Below, one piece after another: positions 26,598 to 36,689 of a stretch of 64,000 bases of DNA. Source of the DNA: Deltaproteobacteria bacterium (GTDB taxonomy: Bacteria; Desulfobacterota; DSM-4660; Desulfatiglandales; HGW-15); contig JAFDHB010000002.1 of assembly GCA_019308985.1 (NCBI GenBank), positions 15,838 through 79,837 on the forward strand, given 5' to 3'. Position numbers and translations under genes: made by a program. Within the stretch, counting starts at the first letter, position 1; each line of letters starts with the position of its first letter. Below the pieces are notes generated by a model. The model was not told the DNA's origin, did not search any database, and was given only the letters and a program-made list of their open reading frames with translations.

Positions 26598-26666
26598 CAT
26601 CTCGAAAATTCTACAACTTTTTGAAATTATGGATACCTACTGAGGCTTGGTATTCTTGCCTCGAAC

Positions 26667-26842
26667 ATGGAATAACGGAATGGTGGAATAATGGAATGAT
26701 GTAAATTCGCCTTCTACATCCTGAGGATTAGATGCGAATTTTGATTTCTCTTCGGGTTTGTCAACTCGATTTTCCCTATGACCCATCGCTCCAATTCCCC
26801 AAGGCCCATTATTCCAGTGTTCCATGATTCCAATATTCCAAC
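26667..26842. repeat. TGGAATA-type degenerate repeats in inverted array
   Basis: The left block (26667-26701) is built from ATGGAATAA/TGGAATGG-like units. The right block (26805-26842) carries the same units reversed (ATTCCAGTGTTCCATGATTCC). They form an imperfect inverted pair with about 100 bases between. Short frames through it give Trp/Asn-rich nonsense and are not genes. Confidence 0.6.
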
Positions 26843-26884
26843 TGGGGAGAAGCCCCTGAGTTCAAAAACCTGATTGTGCTCACC

Positions 26885-26913
26885 TTGACAAAGCATTATC
26901 CGATGCTTATCGT
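26885..26913 (+). promoter_or_regulatory. candidate promoter for grpE-dnaK with internal palindrome
   Basis: TTGACA (26885-26890), 17-base spacer, TATCGT (26908-26913), about 85 bases before grpE. The spacer and -10 edge hold a perfect inverted repeat, AAGCAT-TATCCG-ATGCTT (26891-26908). No CIRCE element (TTAGCACTC-N9-GAGTGCTAA) is present, so HrcA control is not indicated. Confidence 0.45.
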
Positions 26914-26997
26914 ATCCCATAATCATGTCACCCTGGTTGCATTGCATAGGTTTCCTTCCAGGTCCTAATCCAAACAAGGAGCGGAGTGATCTGAGAT

Positions 26998-27654
26998 ATG
27001 ACTAATGGTGAGCAAAGGGCGGAAAGTGCCGGGGAAGAGAAAAACAAGGAAGGATTAGCCGAGGTCGAGGAGAGGCAAGATCAAGATAAGGAGACCGGCG
27101 AGGAGCACAAAGAGAAACCTCTTGAGAAAAAGACCAAGGCGGAACTCCTGGACGAGGTAAAGCAGGCCCAGGAAGAGGCCAAGAAGTACTACGATCTCTA
27201 TCTCCGTTCACAGGCTGATATTGAGAATCTAAAGAAGAGAAACAACAAGGAAAAAGCGGAACTGGTCAAGTACGCCAATGAGTCCCTTGTGAAAGATCTG
27301 CTTCCTGTCATGGATAACCTGGAGATGGCTATATCACACGCCAATTCGAACAACTCCCTTGATGCGCTCAAGAAGGGGGTTGAGCTGACATTAAAGGGAC
27401 TGAAGGACGTACTGAAGAAGTCGGGCCTTGAAGAGGTCGAGGCCAAAAACAGACCCTTCGATCCGAATTTTCATCACGCAGTATCGGAAAAGGAAGATGG
27501 CACAGTCGAACCTGGGATCGTCCTCCAAGAGATGCAGAAGGGTTACATCTTCAACCAGAGGCTGATTCGTCCTGCCATGGTGGTGGTAAGCAAGGCCAAG
27601 GCAGCAGATGAGGGTGATAGGGAACATCGAGAGGAGTCGGCTGAGAGCAGTTAA
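26998..27654 (+). CDS. grpE: nucleotide exchange factor GrpE
   Basis: A 218-residue co-chaperone that releases ADP from DnaK. It has a charged, disordered N-terminus (1-45), a long dimerising coiled coil (about 50-110, including LRSQADIENLKKRNNKEK) and a C-terminal beta domain ending GYIFNQRLIRPAMVVVSK. Length is normal. dnaK follows after 51 bases. Confidence 0.95.
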   Translation: MTNGEQRAESAGEEKNKEGLAEVEERQDQDKETGEEHKEKPLEKKTKAELLDEVKQAQEEAKKYYDLYLRSQADIENLKKRNNKEKAELVKYANESLVKDLLPVMDNLEMAISHANSNNSLDALKKGVELTLKGLKDVLKKSGLEEVEAKNRPFDPNFHHAVSEKEDGTVEPGIVLQEMQKGYIFNQRLIRPAMVVVSKAKAADEGDREHREESAESS

Positions 27655-27705
27655 ATATCCTGCAAAACCCCGTCACAACAAAGCACCTAGTTTAGGAGGT
27701 AAGAA

Positions 27706-29622
27706 ATGGGTAAAATTATTGGCATTGATCTTGGGACAACTAATTCCTGTGTGGCTGTAATGGAAGGGGGAGATCCTGTTGTAATCGCCAACGCCGAGGG
27801 AAGCAGGACCACGCCTTCGATGGTTGCCTTTAATGAAAAGGGCGAGAGGCTGGTGGGCCAGATCGCCAAGCGCCAGGCCATCACCAACCCTGAGAATACT
27901 ATATTCGCGGTCAAGAGACTTATTGGACGCAAGTACGACTCTCCTGAAGTCCAGAGGGACATCAAGGTCCTCCCATACAAGATCGTCAAGGCCACTAACG
28001 GGGATGCCCATGTGGAAGTCAGGGGTAAACGCTACAGCCCTTCTGAGATCTCTGCCATGATACTACAGAAGATGAAGCAGACCGCAGAGGACTATCTTGG
28101 GGAGAAGATTACGGACGCCGTGATCACCGTTCCTGCGTACTTCAATGACAGTCAAAGGCAGGCCACCAAAGATGCGGGCCGCATAGCCGGGCTCAACGTG
28201 GAGAGGATCATTAATGAACCGACGGCTGCATCACTTGCTTACGGTCTGGACAAGAAAGGGGAGAAGAAGATTGCGGTCTTCGACCTTGGAGGCGGGACAT
28301 TCGATATATCTATTCTCGAAATCGGGGAAGGTGTCTTTGAAGTCAAGGCAACAAACGGAGATACCCATCTCGGAGGCGAAGACTTCGATCTGCGAATCGT
28401 AGATTACCTTGCCGATGAATTCAAGAAGGACCAGGGCATTGATCTGCGAACCGACAAGATGGCCCTGCAAAGGTTGAAAGAAGCGGCGGAAAAGGCCAAG
28501 ATGGAACTATCCAGCTCCCAGGAGACCGATATCAATCTTCCTTTTATCACGGCAGACGCAAGCGGCCCCAAACACCTCAACATGAAACTCACCAAGGCCA
28601 AGCTGGAAGCGCTGGTGGACGATCTCGTCGAGAAGGTGGTTGAGCCTTGCAAGATAGCCCTCAATGATGCTTCTTTGAAACCCAGTGACATAGAGGAGGT
28701 CATCCTGGTCGGTGGAATGACCAGGATGCCCAGGGTACAACAGAAGGTAAAGGAGATATTTGGTAGAGAGCCCAGCAAGAGCGTCAATCCGGACGAAGTT
28801 GTTGCTATCGGTGCCGCTATCCAAGGCGGCGTATTGAAAGGGGAGGTCAAGGACGTGCTTCTCCTGGACGTAACGCCCCTTTCTCTCGGAATTGAGACAC
28901 TGGGTGGAGTTTTCACCAAACTCATCGAAAAAAACACCACGATACCTACCAGGAAAAGCCAGATATTCTCAACAGCGGCCGATAACCAGCCTGCCGTGGA
29001 GATTCATGTCCTCCAGGGCGAAAGAGAGATGGCTGCTCATAACAAGACCCTGGGTCGATTCCAGCTCGTGGGAATACCCCCTGCACCCAGGGGTGTACCC
29101 CAGATCGAGGTCACCTTTGATATAGATGCCAATGGAATAGTTCACGTCTCCGCCAAGGACCTGGGCACGGGCAAAGAGCAGTCCATAAAGATCACCGCAT
29201 CGAGCGGTCTATCAGAGGAGGAGATCCAGCGCCTCATCAAGGACGCCGAACTTCATGCCGAAGAGGACAGGAAGAGGAGGGAGCTGGTGGACGCCCGCAA
29301 TATGGCCGACTCACTCATCTACCAGACGGAAAAATCCATCAAGGAGGCTGGAGACAAACTTGATGAATCCACAAAATCTGAGATTGACAGGGCCATAGAG
29401 AACCTCAAGAAAGCCATGGAAGGTGACAGCGCGGAGGAGATAAAACGCCTCGCGGATGAACTGACCCAGGCTTCACATAAATTAGCAGAGGCTATGTATG
29501 CCCAGGCAAGTGCACAGGCCGGAGCAGGACAGGCGGGCTCGGGTTCCGCTGCCGGTGCTGACAGCGGCCCTTCAAAGGATGAAGATGTGGTGGATGCGGA
29601 TTTCGAGGAAGTAAAGAAGTGA
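27706..29622 (+). CDS. dnaK: molecular chaperone DnaK (Hsp70)
   Basis: A 638-residue ATP-dependent chaperone. The nucleotide-binding domain has [17 protein letters not shown] at the start, [27 protein letters not shown] and [11 protein letters not shown]; the substrate domain begins after [14 protein letters not shown]. The C-terminal lid ends in a Gly/Ala-rich linker and [14 protein letters not shown], the usual acidic tail. AGGAGG precedes the ATG. No dnaJ follows; instead the stop overlaps the start of a lipoprotein gene. Confidence 0.97.
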   Translation: MGKIIGIDLGTTNSCVAVMEGGDPVVIANAEGSRTTPSMVAFNEKGERLVGQIAKRQAITNPENTIFAVKRLIGRKYDSPEVQRDIKVLPYKIVKATNGDAHVEVRGKRYSPSEISAMILQKMKQTAEDYLGEKITDAVITVPAYFNDSQRQATKDAGRIAGLNVERIINEPTAASLAYGLDKKGEKKIAVFDLGGGTFDISILEIGEGVFEVKATNGDTHLGGEDFDLRIVDYLADEFKKDQGIDLRTDKMALQRLKEAAEKAKMELSSSQETDINLPFITADASGPKHLNMKLTKAKLEALVDDLVEKVVEPCKIALNDASLKPSDIEEVILVGGMTRMPRVQQKVKEIFGREPSKSVNPDEVVAIGAAIQGGVLKGEVKDVLLLDVTPLSLGIETLGGVFTKLIEKNTTIPTRKSQIFSTAADNQPAVEIHVLQGEREMAAHNKTLGRFQLVGIPPAPRGVPQIEVTFDIDANGIVHVSAKDLGTGKEQSIKITASSGLSEEEIQRLIKDAELHAEEDRKRRELVDARNMADSLIYQTEKSIKEAGDKLDESTKSEIDRAIENLKKAMEGDSAEEIKRLADELTQASHKLAEAMYAQASAQAGAGQAGSGSAAGADSGPSKDEDVVDADFEEVKK

Positions 29623-31604
29623 GAGTCCCGTACTCTCTAACTTTCAAGGCCATCTTCACCCTCTGGGTGGGGATGGGGTTTTTCTTATACGGGTGTTACC
29701 CTAGGGAGGCGATTAAAAAAGGCGTGGAAGAAAGGCCTCCCGTGCGCGATCCCTTTCTTCTGGCGGAAGAGGACTTTAGGGCGGGAAACTACGCAAAGGC
29801 GATTGAGGGATACCTCCAATACTTGGACCTCTTCCCCGAAGGGACAAACGTAAGGACAGCCCTGTACCGAATTGCAAAGGCCAAGGAACACCTCGGGGAG
29901 TTGAAGGATGCCCTGCTTTTTCTCAACAGGGCTATAGGGGAATATCCCCATCACCCTGATGTCCCACTTCTGGAAGCAGATCTCATCGACCTTTCCTTCC
30001 GACTCAAAGACTACGAGAAGTCCATAACCACTGCATCCCTTTGGCTGGGTAAATATCCCTCACATCCCCTGAGGAGAAAGGCGGCCTTTTATCTGGGCCG
30101 AGTCCTCGATATTCAAGGAGACACCGTGAGGGCCCTTGGGTGGTATATCCAGGCCGTCACAGGCCCTGATGATGGAACGGTGAACCTCGCCGAGATTCAG
30201 GAACTGATAATCGACCTCATCCACTCGGCTTCCTTGGAAGAGCTGGAATCAATGGAAGTTTATGTCTCCGGCACAACCTATGCCGTCAGCCTTTATTATC
30301 AAAAGGCCCTCAGGCTCCTCGAATCCGGCAAGCTCGGGGAGGCAAAAGAAGCGACGGTGGCATTGGTTGAGTCCTCCAGGGACCAATTCTGGTTGAATAT
30401 CGGCCGTGACCTGCTCAGGAGAATCGAAGAGGAACTGGCTGTGGAGCCGGGAGTAATCGGGTGTCTCTTGCCCCTGAGCGGACCCTTTTCAATCTACGGC
30501 CAAGAAGTCCTGAACGGGATTCAGCTCGGCATGGGGTTGTTTGAAGAGCGGGCCGGCGATCAACCCATTGAGTTGGTTATCAAGGACACTGCCGGAGACC
30601 CTGACATCGCTGTCAAAGGTGTGGAGGAATTGGCCCTCCAGGACAAGGCGATCGCCATCATAGGGCCTCTGGCAAGCAGGCCCGCTCTGGCGGCCGCAAA
30701 GAAGGCCCAAGAGCTTGGAATCCCCATTATTACCTTGACCCAACGAGAGGATATCGCCTTGGAGGGCTCAATGGTATTCCGAAATTTCCTAACCCCGTCA
30801 GAGGAAGTTGAGACCCTGGTTCATGGAGCCATAAGAAACATGGGGTTGAGGAGGTTTGCAATACTTTATCCTGACAACTCTTACGGCCGCTTTCTTATGA
30901 ACCTCTTTTGGGACAAGATAGAAGAGCTCGGCGGCACCATAACTGGGGTGGAGTCATATGAGCCTGATCAAACTGATTTTGAAGTGGAAATAAGAAAGAT
31001 GGTAGGCCTTTACTATCCCCGGCCCGAGTCCGTCTCAAAGATGCTCGAGGAATTCAGGTGGCTTAGGGCGGAAGAGAGCATCCAAGATATACCCTATTCC
31101 GAGGAAGAGCCTGAACCTGTCGTCGACTTCGATGCGGTCTTCATCCCGGACAACCACCAAACCGTTGCCCTTATTGCCCCCCAGTTCCCTTTTCACAACG
31201 TCTTTAACGTCCGCTTCCTGGGGACCAGTCTATGGCAGTCTCCTGAATTGATTGAGTTGGCCGGGGATTATTTGCAGGGGGCCGTATTTCCCTCGGCCTT
31301 CTTCCCCGGGGCCAATGGGAATCCCTCCGAGGATCTGGAGCATTTCATGACAAGCTATAAAGCTAATTTTGAATCAGAGCCAGGCATTTTGGCTGCGACA
31401 GGTTACGATACGGTGAGATTCTTGACAGAAGTCATGGAAGACAAAGGACCCATGAAGACGAGAAGGGACTTCCAAAAACAGATCTCTTCTTTTGATGACT
31501 TTTACGGTATTACCGGCTGGATAGCCTTTGACCAGCACGGAGAGATCGCCAGGGCCCCCCTTCTCCTCTCTGTTTCAGGCAAGGGCTTTACCGGCCTTTA
31601 CTGA
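29619..31604 (+). CDS. LpoA-like lipoprotein: TPR plus periplasmic binding-protein domain
   Basis: A 661-residue predicted outer-membrane or periplasmic lipoprotein. The N-terminal signal ends in lipobox LYGC (Cys26). TPR-like repeats follow (about 40-270), then a type-1 periplasmic binding-protein domain (about 285-655) starting [21 protein letters not shown]. This order matches LpoA-type penicillin-binding-protein activators and some branched-chain amino-acid receptors; LpoA stimulates peptidoglycan synthesis by PBP1A. No PBP or ABC permease is adjacent. The GTG start overlaps the dnaK stop (GTGA), so translation is probably coupled, an unusual pairing. Confidence 0.82.
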   Translation: MRVPYSLTFKAIFTLWVGMGFFLYGCYPREAIKKGVEERPPVRDPFLLAEEDFRAGNYAKAIEGYLQYLDLFPEGTNVRTALYRIAKAKEHLGELKDALLFLNRAIGEYPHHPDVPLLEADLIDLSFRLKDYEKSITTASLWLGKYPSHPLRRKAAFYLGRVLDIQGDTVRALGWYIQAVTGPDDGTVNLAEIQELIIDLIHSASLEELESMEVYVSGTTYAVSLYYQKALRLLESGKLGEAKEATVALVESSRDQFWLNIGRDLLRRIEEELAVEPGVIGCLLPLSGPFSIYGQEVLNGIQLGMGLFEERAGDQPIELVIKDTAGDPDIAVKGVEELALQDKAIAIIGPLASRPALAAAKKAQELGIPIITLTQREDIALEGSMVFRNFLTPSEEVETLVHGAIRNMGLRRFAILYPDNSYGRFLMNLFWDKIEELGGTITGVESYEPDQTDFEVEIRKMVGLYYPRPESVSKMLEEFRWLRAEESIQDIPYSEEEPEPVVDFDAVFIPDNHQTVALIAPQFPFHNVFNVRFLGTSLWQSPELIELAGDYLQGAVFPSAFFPGANGNPSEDLEHFMTSYKANFESEPGILAATGYDTVRFLTEVMEDKGPMKTRRDFQKQISSFDDFYGITGWIAFDQHGEIARAPLLLSVSGKGFTGLY

Positions 31605-31633
31605 TACAACCAACAGGTGCTTCCCAGGGTCAT

Positions 31634-32395
31634 TTAACCATCAACACCCTCTTCGGCTATTTCTTCTTCCTTTCCCTTTTTTCTCTTTGCAATCCTGGCT
31701 ATATAAACGCTGATCTCGTAGAGCACGATCAAGGGACCCGCCATCATGCACTGGGTGGCCACGTCGGGTGGTGTCAGGATAGCCGCCATTACAAAGATAA
31801 GCAATATCGCATACTTTCTCTTCCTCTTCAAAAGCTCAGGGGTCACAAGGCCTATCTTTGTGAGGAAGAAGACCACTACCGGCAGTTCAAAGACCATTCC
31901 GAAAGCGAAGAGCAACTTGATAGAAAAGGAGAAATACTGCTTTACGGAGGGAAGGGCCTGGATGTAATCATTGGCAAACCCCAAGAAGAACCGAAAACCA
32001 AAGGGAAACACCACAAAATATCCAAATATGGCGCCGCCGACAAACAGAATTGACGAAGAAACAACGAACGGCACGACGTACCTTTTCTCGTTTTGATAAA
32101 GGCCGGGCGCGACGAACATCCATAGCTGGTAGAAGATATAGGGAGAAGACAGCAAGATCCCTGCAACAAGGGCGACTTTGATATAGGTCAGGAACATCTC
32201 CGGGAGGCTTGTAAATATCAACCTGTCCCCCTCGGGCAACTGGGATTTCAAAGGATGGATCAGGATGCGAAAGAGTCTCTCTGAAAAGATATAGGAAACA
32301 ACGAACCCTGCTCCCGCCGCGATTGCACATGCAATAAGCCTCTTCCTCAATTCTTCAAGGTGGCTCAGGAAGGGCTGTTTCTCATCATCTACCAT
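31634..32395 (-). CDS. tatC: Sec-independent translocase subunit TatC
   Basis: A 253-residue inner-membrane protein that binds twin-arginine signal peptides. It starts [18 protein letters not shown], the diagnostic TatC opening, and has six hydrophobic segments; [21 protein letters not shown] and [14 protein letters not shown] are family motifs. The ATG at 32395 overlaps the end of tatB by 11 bases and has AAAGGAG close upstream; the frame opens earlier inside tatB. The ApbE-type enzyme at 15.9 kb is a likely client. Confidence 0.94.
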   Translation of the reverse strand: MVDDEKQPFLSHLEELRKRLIACAIAAGAGFVVSYIFSERLFRILIHPLKSQLPEGDRLIFTSLPEMFLTYIKVALVAGILLSSPYIFYQLWMFVAPGLYQNEKRYVVPFVVSSSILFVGGAIFGYFVVFPFGFRFFLGFANDYIQALPSVKQYFSFSIKLLFAFGMVFELPVVVFFLTKIGLVTPELLKRKRKYAILLIFVMAAILTPPDVATQCMMAGPLIVLYEISVYIARIAKRKKGKEEEIAEEGVDG

Positions 32396-32765
32396 TCTCC
32401 TTTGTCTCCTGGGTGGTTTCACTCTCGGATGATTTCTCCACGACTTGCTCTTTCCTACTTTCCTCTCCAGCAGTATCTCCCAAGGCCTCCGACCCCTCCT
32501 GGCCATGGGTTTCTTCCACGACCGGCGGGGATTCCGATAGATCCAGAGGCTCATTCAGGCCGGCGATCGAATCGGCAAATTCTTTCTTGACCTCCTGGAT
32601 ATCATCATCCAGATCCAGGCTCTCCTTTATTTCCTCGGTAGCCTTCCTGAACTCGGCCATCCCCTTCCCTATGGCCCTAGCCAGATCCGGTAACTTGTTG
32701 GGGCCTATGACTATAAGGGCGATAACCATGATAAGGATCAATTCGGGCAGCCCGATACCAAACAT
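32385..32765 (-). CDS. tatB: TatA/TatB-family translocase subunit
   Basis: A 126-residue single-span protein. The N-terminus [20 protein letters not shown] with Glu8, then [19 protein letters not shown], gives the membrane helix, hinge and amphipathic helix of Tat proteins. The longer acidic tail and the position before tatC favour TatB over TatA, but in this phylum one protein may fill both roles. Confidence 0.9.
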   Translation of the reverse strand: MFGIGLPELILIMVIALIVIGPNKLPDLARAIGKGMAEFRKATEEIKESLDLDDDIQEVKKEFADSIAGLNEPLDLSESPPVVEETHGQEGSEALGDTAGEESRKEQVVEKSSESETTQETKENGR

Positions 32766-32816
32766 TTTCAGCTTCTCCTCTCACAGAGAATCCTTACGCA
32801 ATGGGATTGTGGATAC

Positions 32817-33473
32817 CTATTCCACCTTGGAAACAAAGCCCCTTATTCCAGAATCCCTTTCCAACTTTCTTGCGAACTCTGTTGCCTGCCTTTTGCTGTC
32901 AAACTTGCCGCACCTCACCCTGTAATAGGTTTTTCCATTTATAGTAACCTCATAATAGTAAGCAGAGTAGCCCTTTTGCTTCAATTGACTTATCAACATC
33001 TTGGCACGATCCAACTCACCAAGGGATGCGACTTGAACCGTGTATTTAGAACCCGAAACCGAGGGTATCGTAGCACTTTTGGACACAGAGCTTTTTCTCG
33101 GCTCCCGTCCTTTGGGTGTCGAATCCTCCCTTCGAACGACTACCTCCCTCTTCTTCGCCTCTTCCTTCTTATTGGAGAGTTTCTCGTAGAACATCAGTTC
33201 AAGGTCTTTTTCACGGCTCTTGGGTCTTCGGCCCTCTTGACCAGGCCCTTTGCGGGCAGTGATCTCCTCCAGCTTGGCAATTTGACTCTTCAGGTCGGAT
33301 ATGACGGTAAAGTCGCCGGGCAGAAACCCTCGACCCACAAGTATTCCGAGCACAAAGACCCATGTCAACAGGAACAAAAGACAGAAGCCCCAGAGAAAGA
33401 GGGACAGGGATGTCATCTCGATGCGGTATTTCTTTTTGACCCCTTTCTTGGAGCCGGTTTTCTTCTTCCCCAT
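32817..33473 (-). CDS. SPOR-domain membrane protein
   Basis: A 218-residue protein: basic cytoplasmic N-terminus, one membrane segment (about 22-48), a charged low-complexity linker (about 65-140) and a C-terminal SPOR domain (about 145-218, YTVQVASLGELDRAKMLISQ and YYRVRCGKFDSKRQA). SPOR domains bind denuded peptidoglycan at division sites. It lies between argS and tatB, 17 bases after the argS stop, and is probably in the same transcript. Confidence 0.88.
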   Translation of the reverse strand: MGKKKTGSKKGVKKKYRIEMTSLSLFLWGFCLLFLLTWVFVLGILVGRGFLPGDFTVISDLKSQIAKLEEITARKGPGQEGRRPKSREKDLELMFYEKLSNKKEEAKKREVVVRREDSTPKGREPRKSSVSKSATIPSVSGSKYTVQVASLGELDRAKMLISQLKQKGYSAYYYEVTINGKTYYRVRCGKFDSKRQATEFARKLERDSGIRGFVSKVE

Positions 33474-33490
33474 TCTCTCGGCTATCCTTG

Positions 33491-35167
33491 CTACATCTTC
33501 TCGGGGGCCTCAACACCAAGAAGATCAAGGCCATTATACAATAGAACCCGCATGGCTTCAGCCAAAAAGAGCCTGGCCTGGGTCAACCGAGCGTCATTGC
33601 TTATTACACGGTGTTCGCTTATCCTCGTGCCCAGGTTGAAATACCTGTGAAAGAGGGAGGCGATTTCCGTCAAATAATAGGTCAAGCGATGGGGTTCCAG
33701 GGTAGTTGCTATCTCCTCCAGGAGAGAAGGAAATTCAGCCATCATCCTGATGAGGGCCAGCTCCTCTTCCAGCACCAAGCTTTCGAGGAACTTGTCTGCC
33801 TTGGTGGGTACCTCTATGCCCTCTGACTTTGCCTTCCTAAGGATACTGCACATCCTCGCATGGCCGTATTGTACGTAGTATACGGGGTTGTTGCTTTCCT
33901 GTCTCTTGACGAGGTCTATATCAAAGTCAAGGGGGGAGTCGTGATTCTTTGTCAGGAAGACAAATCTGACCGCGTCCACTCCCACCTCCTCTACCAACTC
34001 CCTCAGTGTTATATAGTGACCCTCTCTCTTGGACATCTTTATTTCTTCGCCCCCCTTCCAGAGCTTCACCAGCTGGATGAGGAGCACGGCCAACCAATCT
34101 TCGCTCAAGCCGTTGCCTTTCAGGGCCGCTTTCATCCTGTTGACGTAGCCATGATGATCCGCACCCCATATATTGATCGCCCTGGAGAACCCCCTTTTCC
34201 ATTTGTCCAGGTGATAGGCTATATCAGATGCAAAATAGGTAAATGGGCCGTCGCTTTTCCTGAGGACCCTGTCCTTGTCATCTCCAAACATGGAGGTCCT
34301 GATCCACAATGCACCATCCTTTTCATAACACTGGTCTTTTTCTTGGATCATCTTGAGCGTCTCACCAAGTAAGCCTGACTCGTACAAGCTGCTCTCCTTC
34401 GTCCACACGTCGAACCTGACCCTGAAGAGATCCAGGTCCCTCTTTATCTCACGCAGCATCTTCTCCTTGCCAAGCTCCGCACATTTATCAATGGCCTCCT
34501 CCGGCCCCATGGCGCTCAAGTCGATCTCCTCCGCGATCTCCTCCGCCAGATCTCTTACGTAGCCCCCCTGGTACCCATCTTCAGGAAAGGAGAAAGAGGG
34601 CTCTTTCGCTTGCCTCCAGCGGCTGTAGATCGACTCACCGAGGAGCCTGATTTGCTGCCCCGCGTCGTTTACGTAAAACTCCCTTACAACCTCGTGCCCG
34701 GTGAAGGAAAGAATCCTACAGAGTGTATCCCCCAGTGCAGCACCCCTTCCATGCCCCAAATGAAGGGGGCCCGTCGGGTTGGCGCTCACAAATTCCACCA
34801 GGACCTTTTCGCCCTTTCCCAGATCGCTGCGCCCGTAGTCATTCCCGAGTTCGACCATCCTGGCCAGGGTCCTGTACCATTGCTCCCTCTTTATGAAGAA
34901 GTTGATGAAACCGGGGCCGGCTATGTCCACCTTCTCAATAACACCTGCGTCATCCTCCATGTGTTCAAGGATGATTCGCGCAATATCCCTCGGAGACTTC
35001 TTCAGCAACGGTGCAAGGGTCAAAGGCAGGTTTGTGGCAAAGTGACCGTGTTCCGTGCTCCTTGGTATCTCAATCACGTAGGGAGGAAGATCAAATTCCT
35101 GCACCATGCCCCTTTTGAAACACTTCTGGAGTGACGCCTTCAAGATACGATCCAAGACCTTTTTCAT
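33491..35167 (-). CDS. argS: arginyl-tRNA synthetase
   Basis: A 558-residue class I synthetase charging tRNA-Arg. It has the Arg-specific N-terminal domain (EIPRSTEHGHFATNLPL, about 36-52), the HIGH-type motif in FVSANPTGPLHLGHGRG (about 110-127), KMSKREG as KMSKS (about 355-361), and a helical anticodon domain. The ATG at 35167 overlaps the alr stop (ATGA). Confidence 0.95.
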   Translation of the reverse strand: MKKVLDRILKASLQKCFKRGMVQEFDLPPYVIEIPRSTEHGHFATNLPLTLAPLLKKSPRDIARIILEHMEDDAGVIEKVDIAGPGFINFFIKREQWYRTLARMVELGNDYGRSDLGKGEKVLVEFVSANPTGPLHLGHGRGAALGDTLCRILSFTGHEVVREFYVNDAGQQIRLLGESIYSRWRQAKEPSFSFPEDGYQGGYVRDLAEEIAEEIDLSAMGPEEAIDKCAELGKEKMLREIKRDLDLFRVRFDVWTKESSLYESGLLGETLKMIQEKDQCYEKDGALWIRTSMFGDDKDRVLRKSDGPFTYFASDIAYHLDKWKRGFSRAINIWGADHHGYVNRMKAALKGNGLSEDWLAVLLIQLVKLWKGGEEIKMSKREGHYITLRELVEEVGVDAVRFVFLTKNHDSPLDFDIDLVKRQESNNPVYYVQYGHARMCSILRKAKSEGIEVPTKADKFLESLVLEEELALIRMMAEFPSLLEEIATTLEPHRLTYYLTEIASLFHRYFNLGTRISEHRVISNDARLTQARLFLAEAMRVLLYNGLDLLGVEAPEKM

Positions 35168-36285
35168 TGCAGGTATTTCCTTATGTTTCTCTGTCCGATG
35201 GAGCAAAAGACCTCATAGGAGATCGTCTTCCCCCACTCGGCGATATTGTCTCCCGTAATAGTCTGTTTCCCCTCGGTTCCCATAAACACCACTTCGCTCT
35301 CAACTCCCGCTTCTCCCATACCGGTTATATCACACATCGTCATGTTCATGCACACATTTCCGATGATCCTGGCCCTTTTCTCCCCTATGAGGACCATTCC
35401 CCTGTTGGAGATACTTCGAGGCAGCCCGTCTCCGTAACCTGCCGACAATATGGCTATCTTTCTGGGGCCCTGGGTGTAGTATCTTCTACCATAGCCGATG
35501 GGAGTGTCGGAAGGGAAATCTCTTACCTGGAGGACCCGGCCCCTGAAACCCATGACAGGTTTCAGTTGAACCGGGCAGGGAAAATCCGGGGATGGAAGTC
35601 CCCCATAAAGCATTATACCTGGCCGGACCATCTGGAAGTGGCTCTCGGGATAGGCCATGATCCCTGCACTGTTTGCCAAATTATTCAGGGGCAGATCCAA
35701 GCCCATGGAACGACCCTCGTCTATAGCCCTCTTGAATCGATTAACTTGCTCCGTGGTGAAGCTCCGTCCCGGCTCATCCGCAGAGGAAAGGTGGGACATC
35801 AAGGCCTCCGGGTATATGGACTTGAATTCGCCCAGTCTCCTGAGAAAAAAGGATAAATCCCTGTCCAAGACACCGAGGCGGCCCATCCCGGTATCAACTT
35901 TGACATGGACCCTGATGATCTTGCCGGATTTTTCGCCCTCCGCGTTCAACATCTCCGCAGTTTCCAGGTCATAGATCACGGGCGTGAGGTCGCGCTCTAT
36001 TGTTTCTCGTACCTCTTCCATCCCTCGAATTCCACACAATATCACGATGGGTAGGCCTATGCCGCCTTTCCTCAGCTCAAGGGCCTCGTGAACTTGGCTG
36101 ACCCCCAGGGAATCAGCTCCCTCACCCTCAAGGGTCTTGGCCACCGGCAGCATTCCATGACCATAGCCGTCGCTCTTGACTATACCCATGACCTTGACCC
36201 TTCCGTCCAACAGACCTTTTACCTGCGCGAAATTGTGTGCAAGGGCCGTCAGGTCTATGGTTACTCTGTTTCGTGAATATCTCAT
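35164..36285 (-). CDS. alr: alanine racemase
   Basis: A 373-residue PLP enzyme interconverting L- and D-alanine for peptidoglycan. The PLP lysine is K37 (GIVKSDGYGHGM); HVKVDTGMGRLG (about 126-137), NSAG, and the catalytic-tyrosine segment PIGYGRRYY (about 268) are present. It leads a five-gene minus-strand operon, alr-argS-SPOR-tatB-tatC, with overlaps at its first junction. Confidence 0.95.
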   Translation of the reverse strand: MRYSRNRVTIDLTALAHNFAQVKGLLDGRVKVMGIVKSDGYGHGMLPVAKTLEGEGADSLGVSQVHEALELRKGGIGLPIVILCGIRGMEEVRETIERDLTPVIYDLETAEMLNAEGEKSGKIIRVHVKVDTGMGRLGVLDRDLSFFLRRLGEFKSIYPEALMSHLSSADEPGRSFTTEQVNRFKRAIDEGRSMGLDLPLNNLANSAGIMAYPESHFQMVRPGIMLYGGLPSPDFPCPVQLKPVMGFRGRVLQVRDFPSDTPIGYGRRYYTQGPRKIAILSAGYGDGLPRSISNRGMVLIGEKRARIIGNVCMNMTMCDITGMGEAGVESEVVFMGTEGKQTITGDNIAEWGKTISYEVFCSIGQRNIRKYLQ

Positions 36286-36314
36286 GATATCAGACTGTTA
36301 GCTTTAAATTATGT

Positions 36315-36343
36315 AGAATATCTGATATAGGAATATATATCAA
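36315..36343 (-). promoter_or_regulatory. candidate promoter for the alr operon
   Basis: On the minus strand, TTGATA (36338-36343), 17-base spacer, TATTCT (36315-36320), about 30 bases before alr, in a strongly AT-rich stretch. A second -35-like box, TTTACA, lies just upstream. Confidence 0.4.
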
Positions 36344-36345
36344 GG

Positions 36346-36637
36346 AGAATGTAAAGATCCGGGTCCAAAGGCCCCGGCTTTGCTCAGTCCTTGAAAGGGT
36401 CTATGGCCCGCGGGAACTGCTGGCATTGAGAAGCCAGAATTCAGAAGTCGGAAGAATTTTGATTGCGCTTCGCACCAACAAGTTCATAACGTATTCGGCA
36501 TTTACCAAAGCCTTGGGTGGATTCAGACTCCTGGATTCTCCGCTTGAATATCACGGCAAAGCCATCATCTCTGACTCCCGCAAATCGGGATCTTCGACTG
36601 GCCCTAAGGACCAGGTTTTTCAAGGGAATAAAATCGT
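36346..36637. other. intergenic region between alr and queA
   Basis: No gene recognised. A 71-codon frame on the plus strand and a 60-codon frame on the minus strand both lack ribosome-binding sites and domains. The stretch holds phrases such as GGATTCAGACTCCTGGATTC that look like dispersed repeat sequence rather than coding. Confidence 0.4.
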
Positions 36638-36666
36638 TTGACTTTAGCGACCATTTTTTCTAACTT
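36638..36666 (+). promoter_or_regulatory. candidate promoter for queA-tgt-yajC-secDF
   Basis: TTGACT (36638-36643), 17-base spacer, TAACTT (36661-36666), ending 23 bases before the queA ATG. Confidence 0.45.
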
Positions 36667-36689
36667 ACGCCACTTAATGTTTTTTCTTG

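Noticed and set aside
26637..26977. Two Trp/Asn/Gly-rich minus-strand frames
   Set aside because: They translate the TGGAATA-type repeat array and lack ribosome-binding sites.
26598..26997. CIRCE/HrcA operator upstream of grpE
   Set aside because: No TTAGCACTC-N9-GAGTGCTAA or close variant found by eye.
36426..36641. 71-codon plus-strand frame before queA
   Set aside because: No start signal or domain; sequence looks like dispersed repeat DNA.
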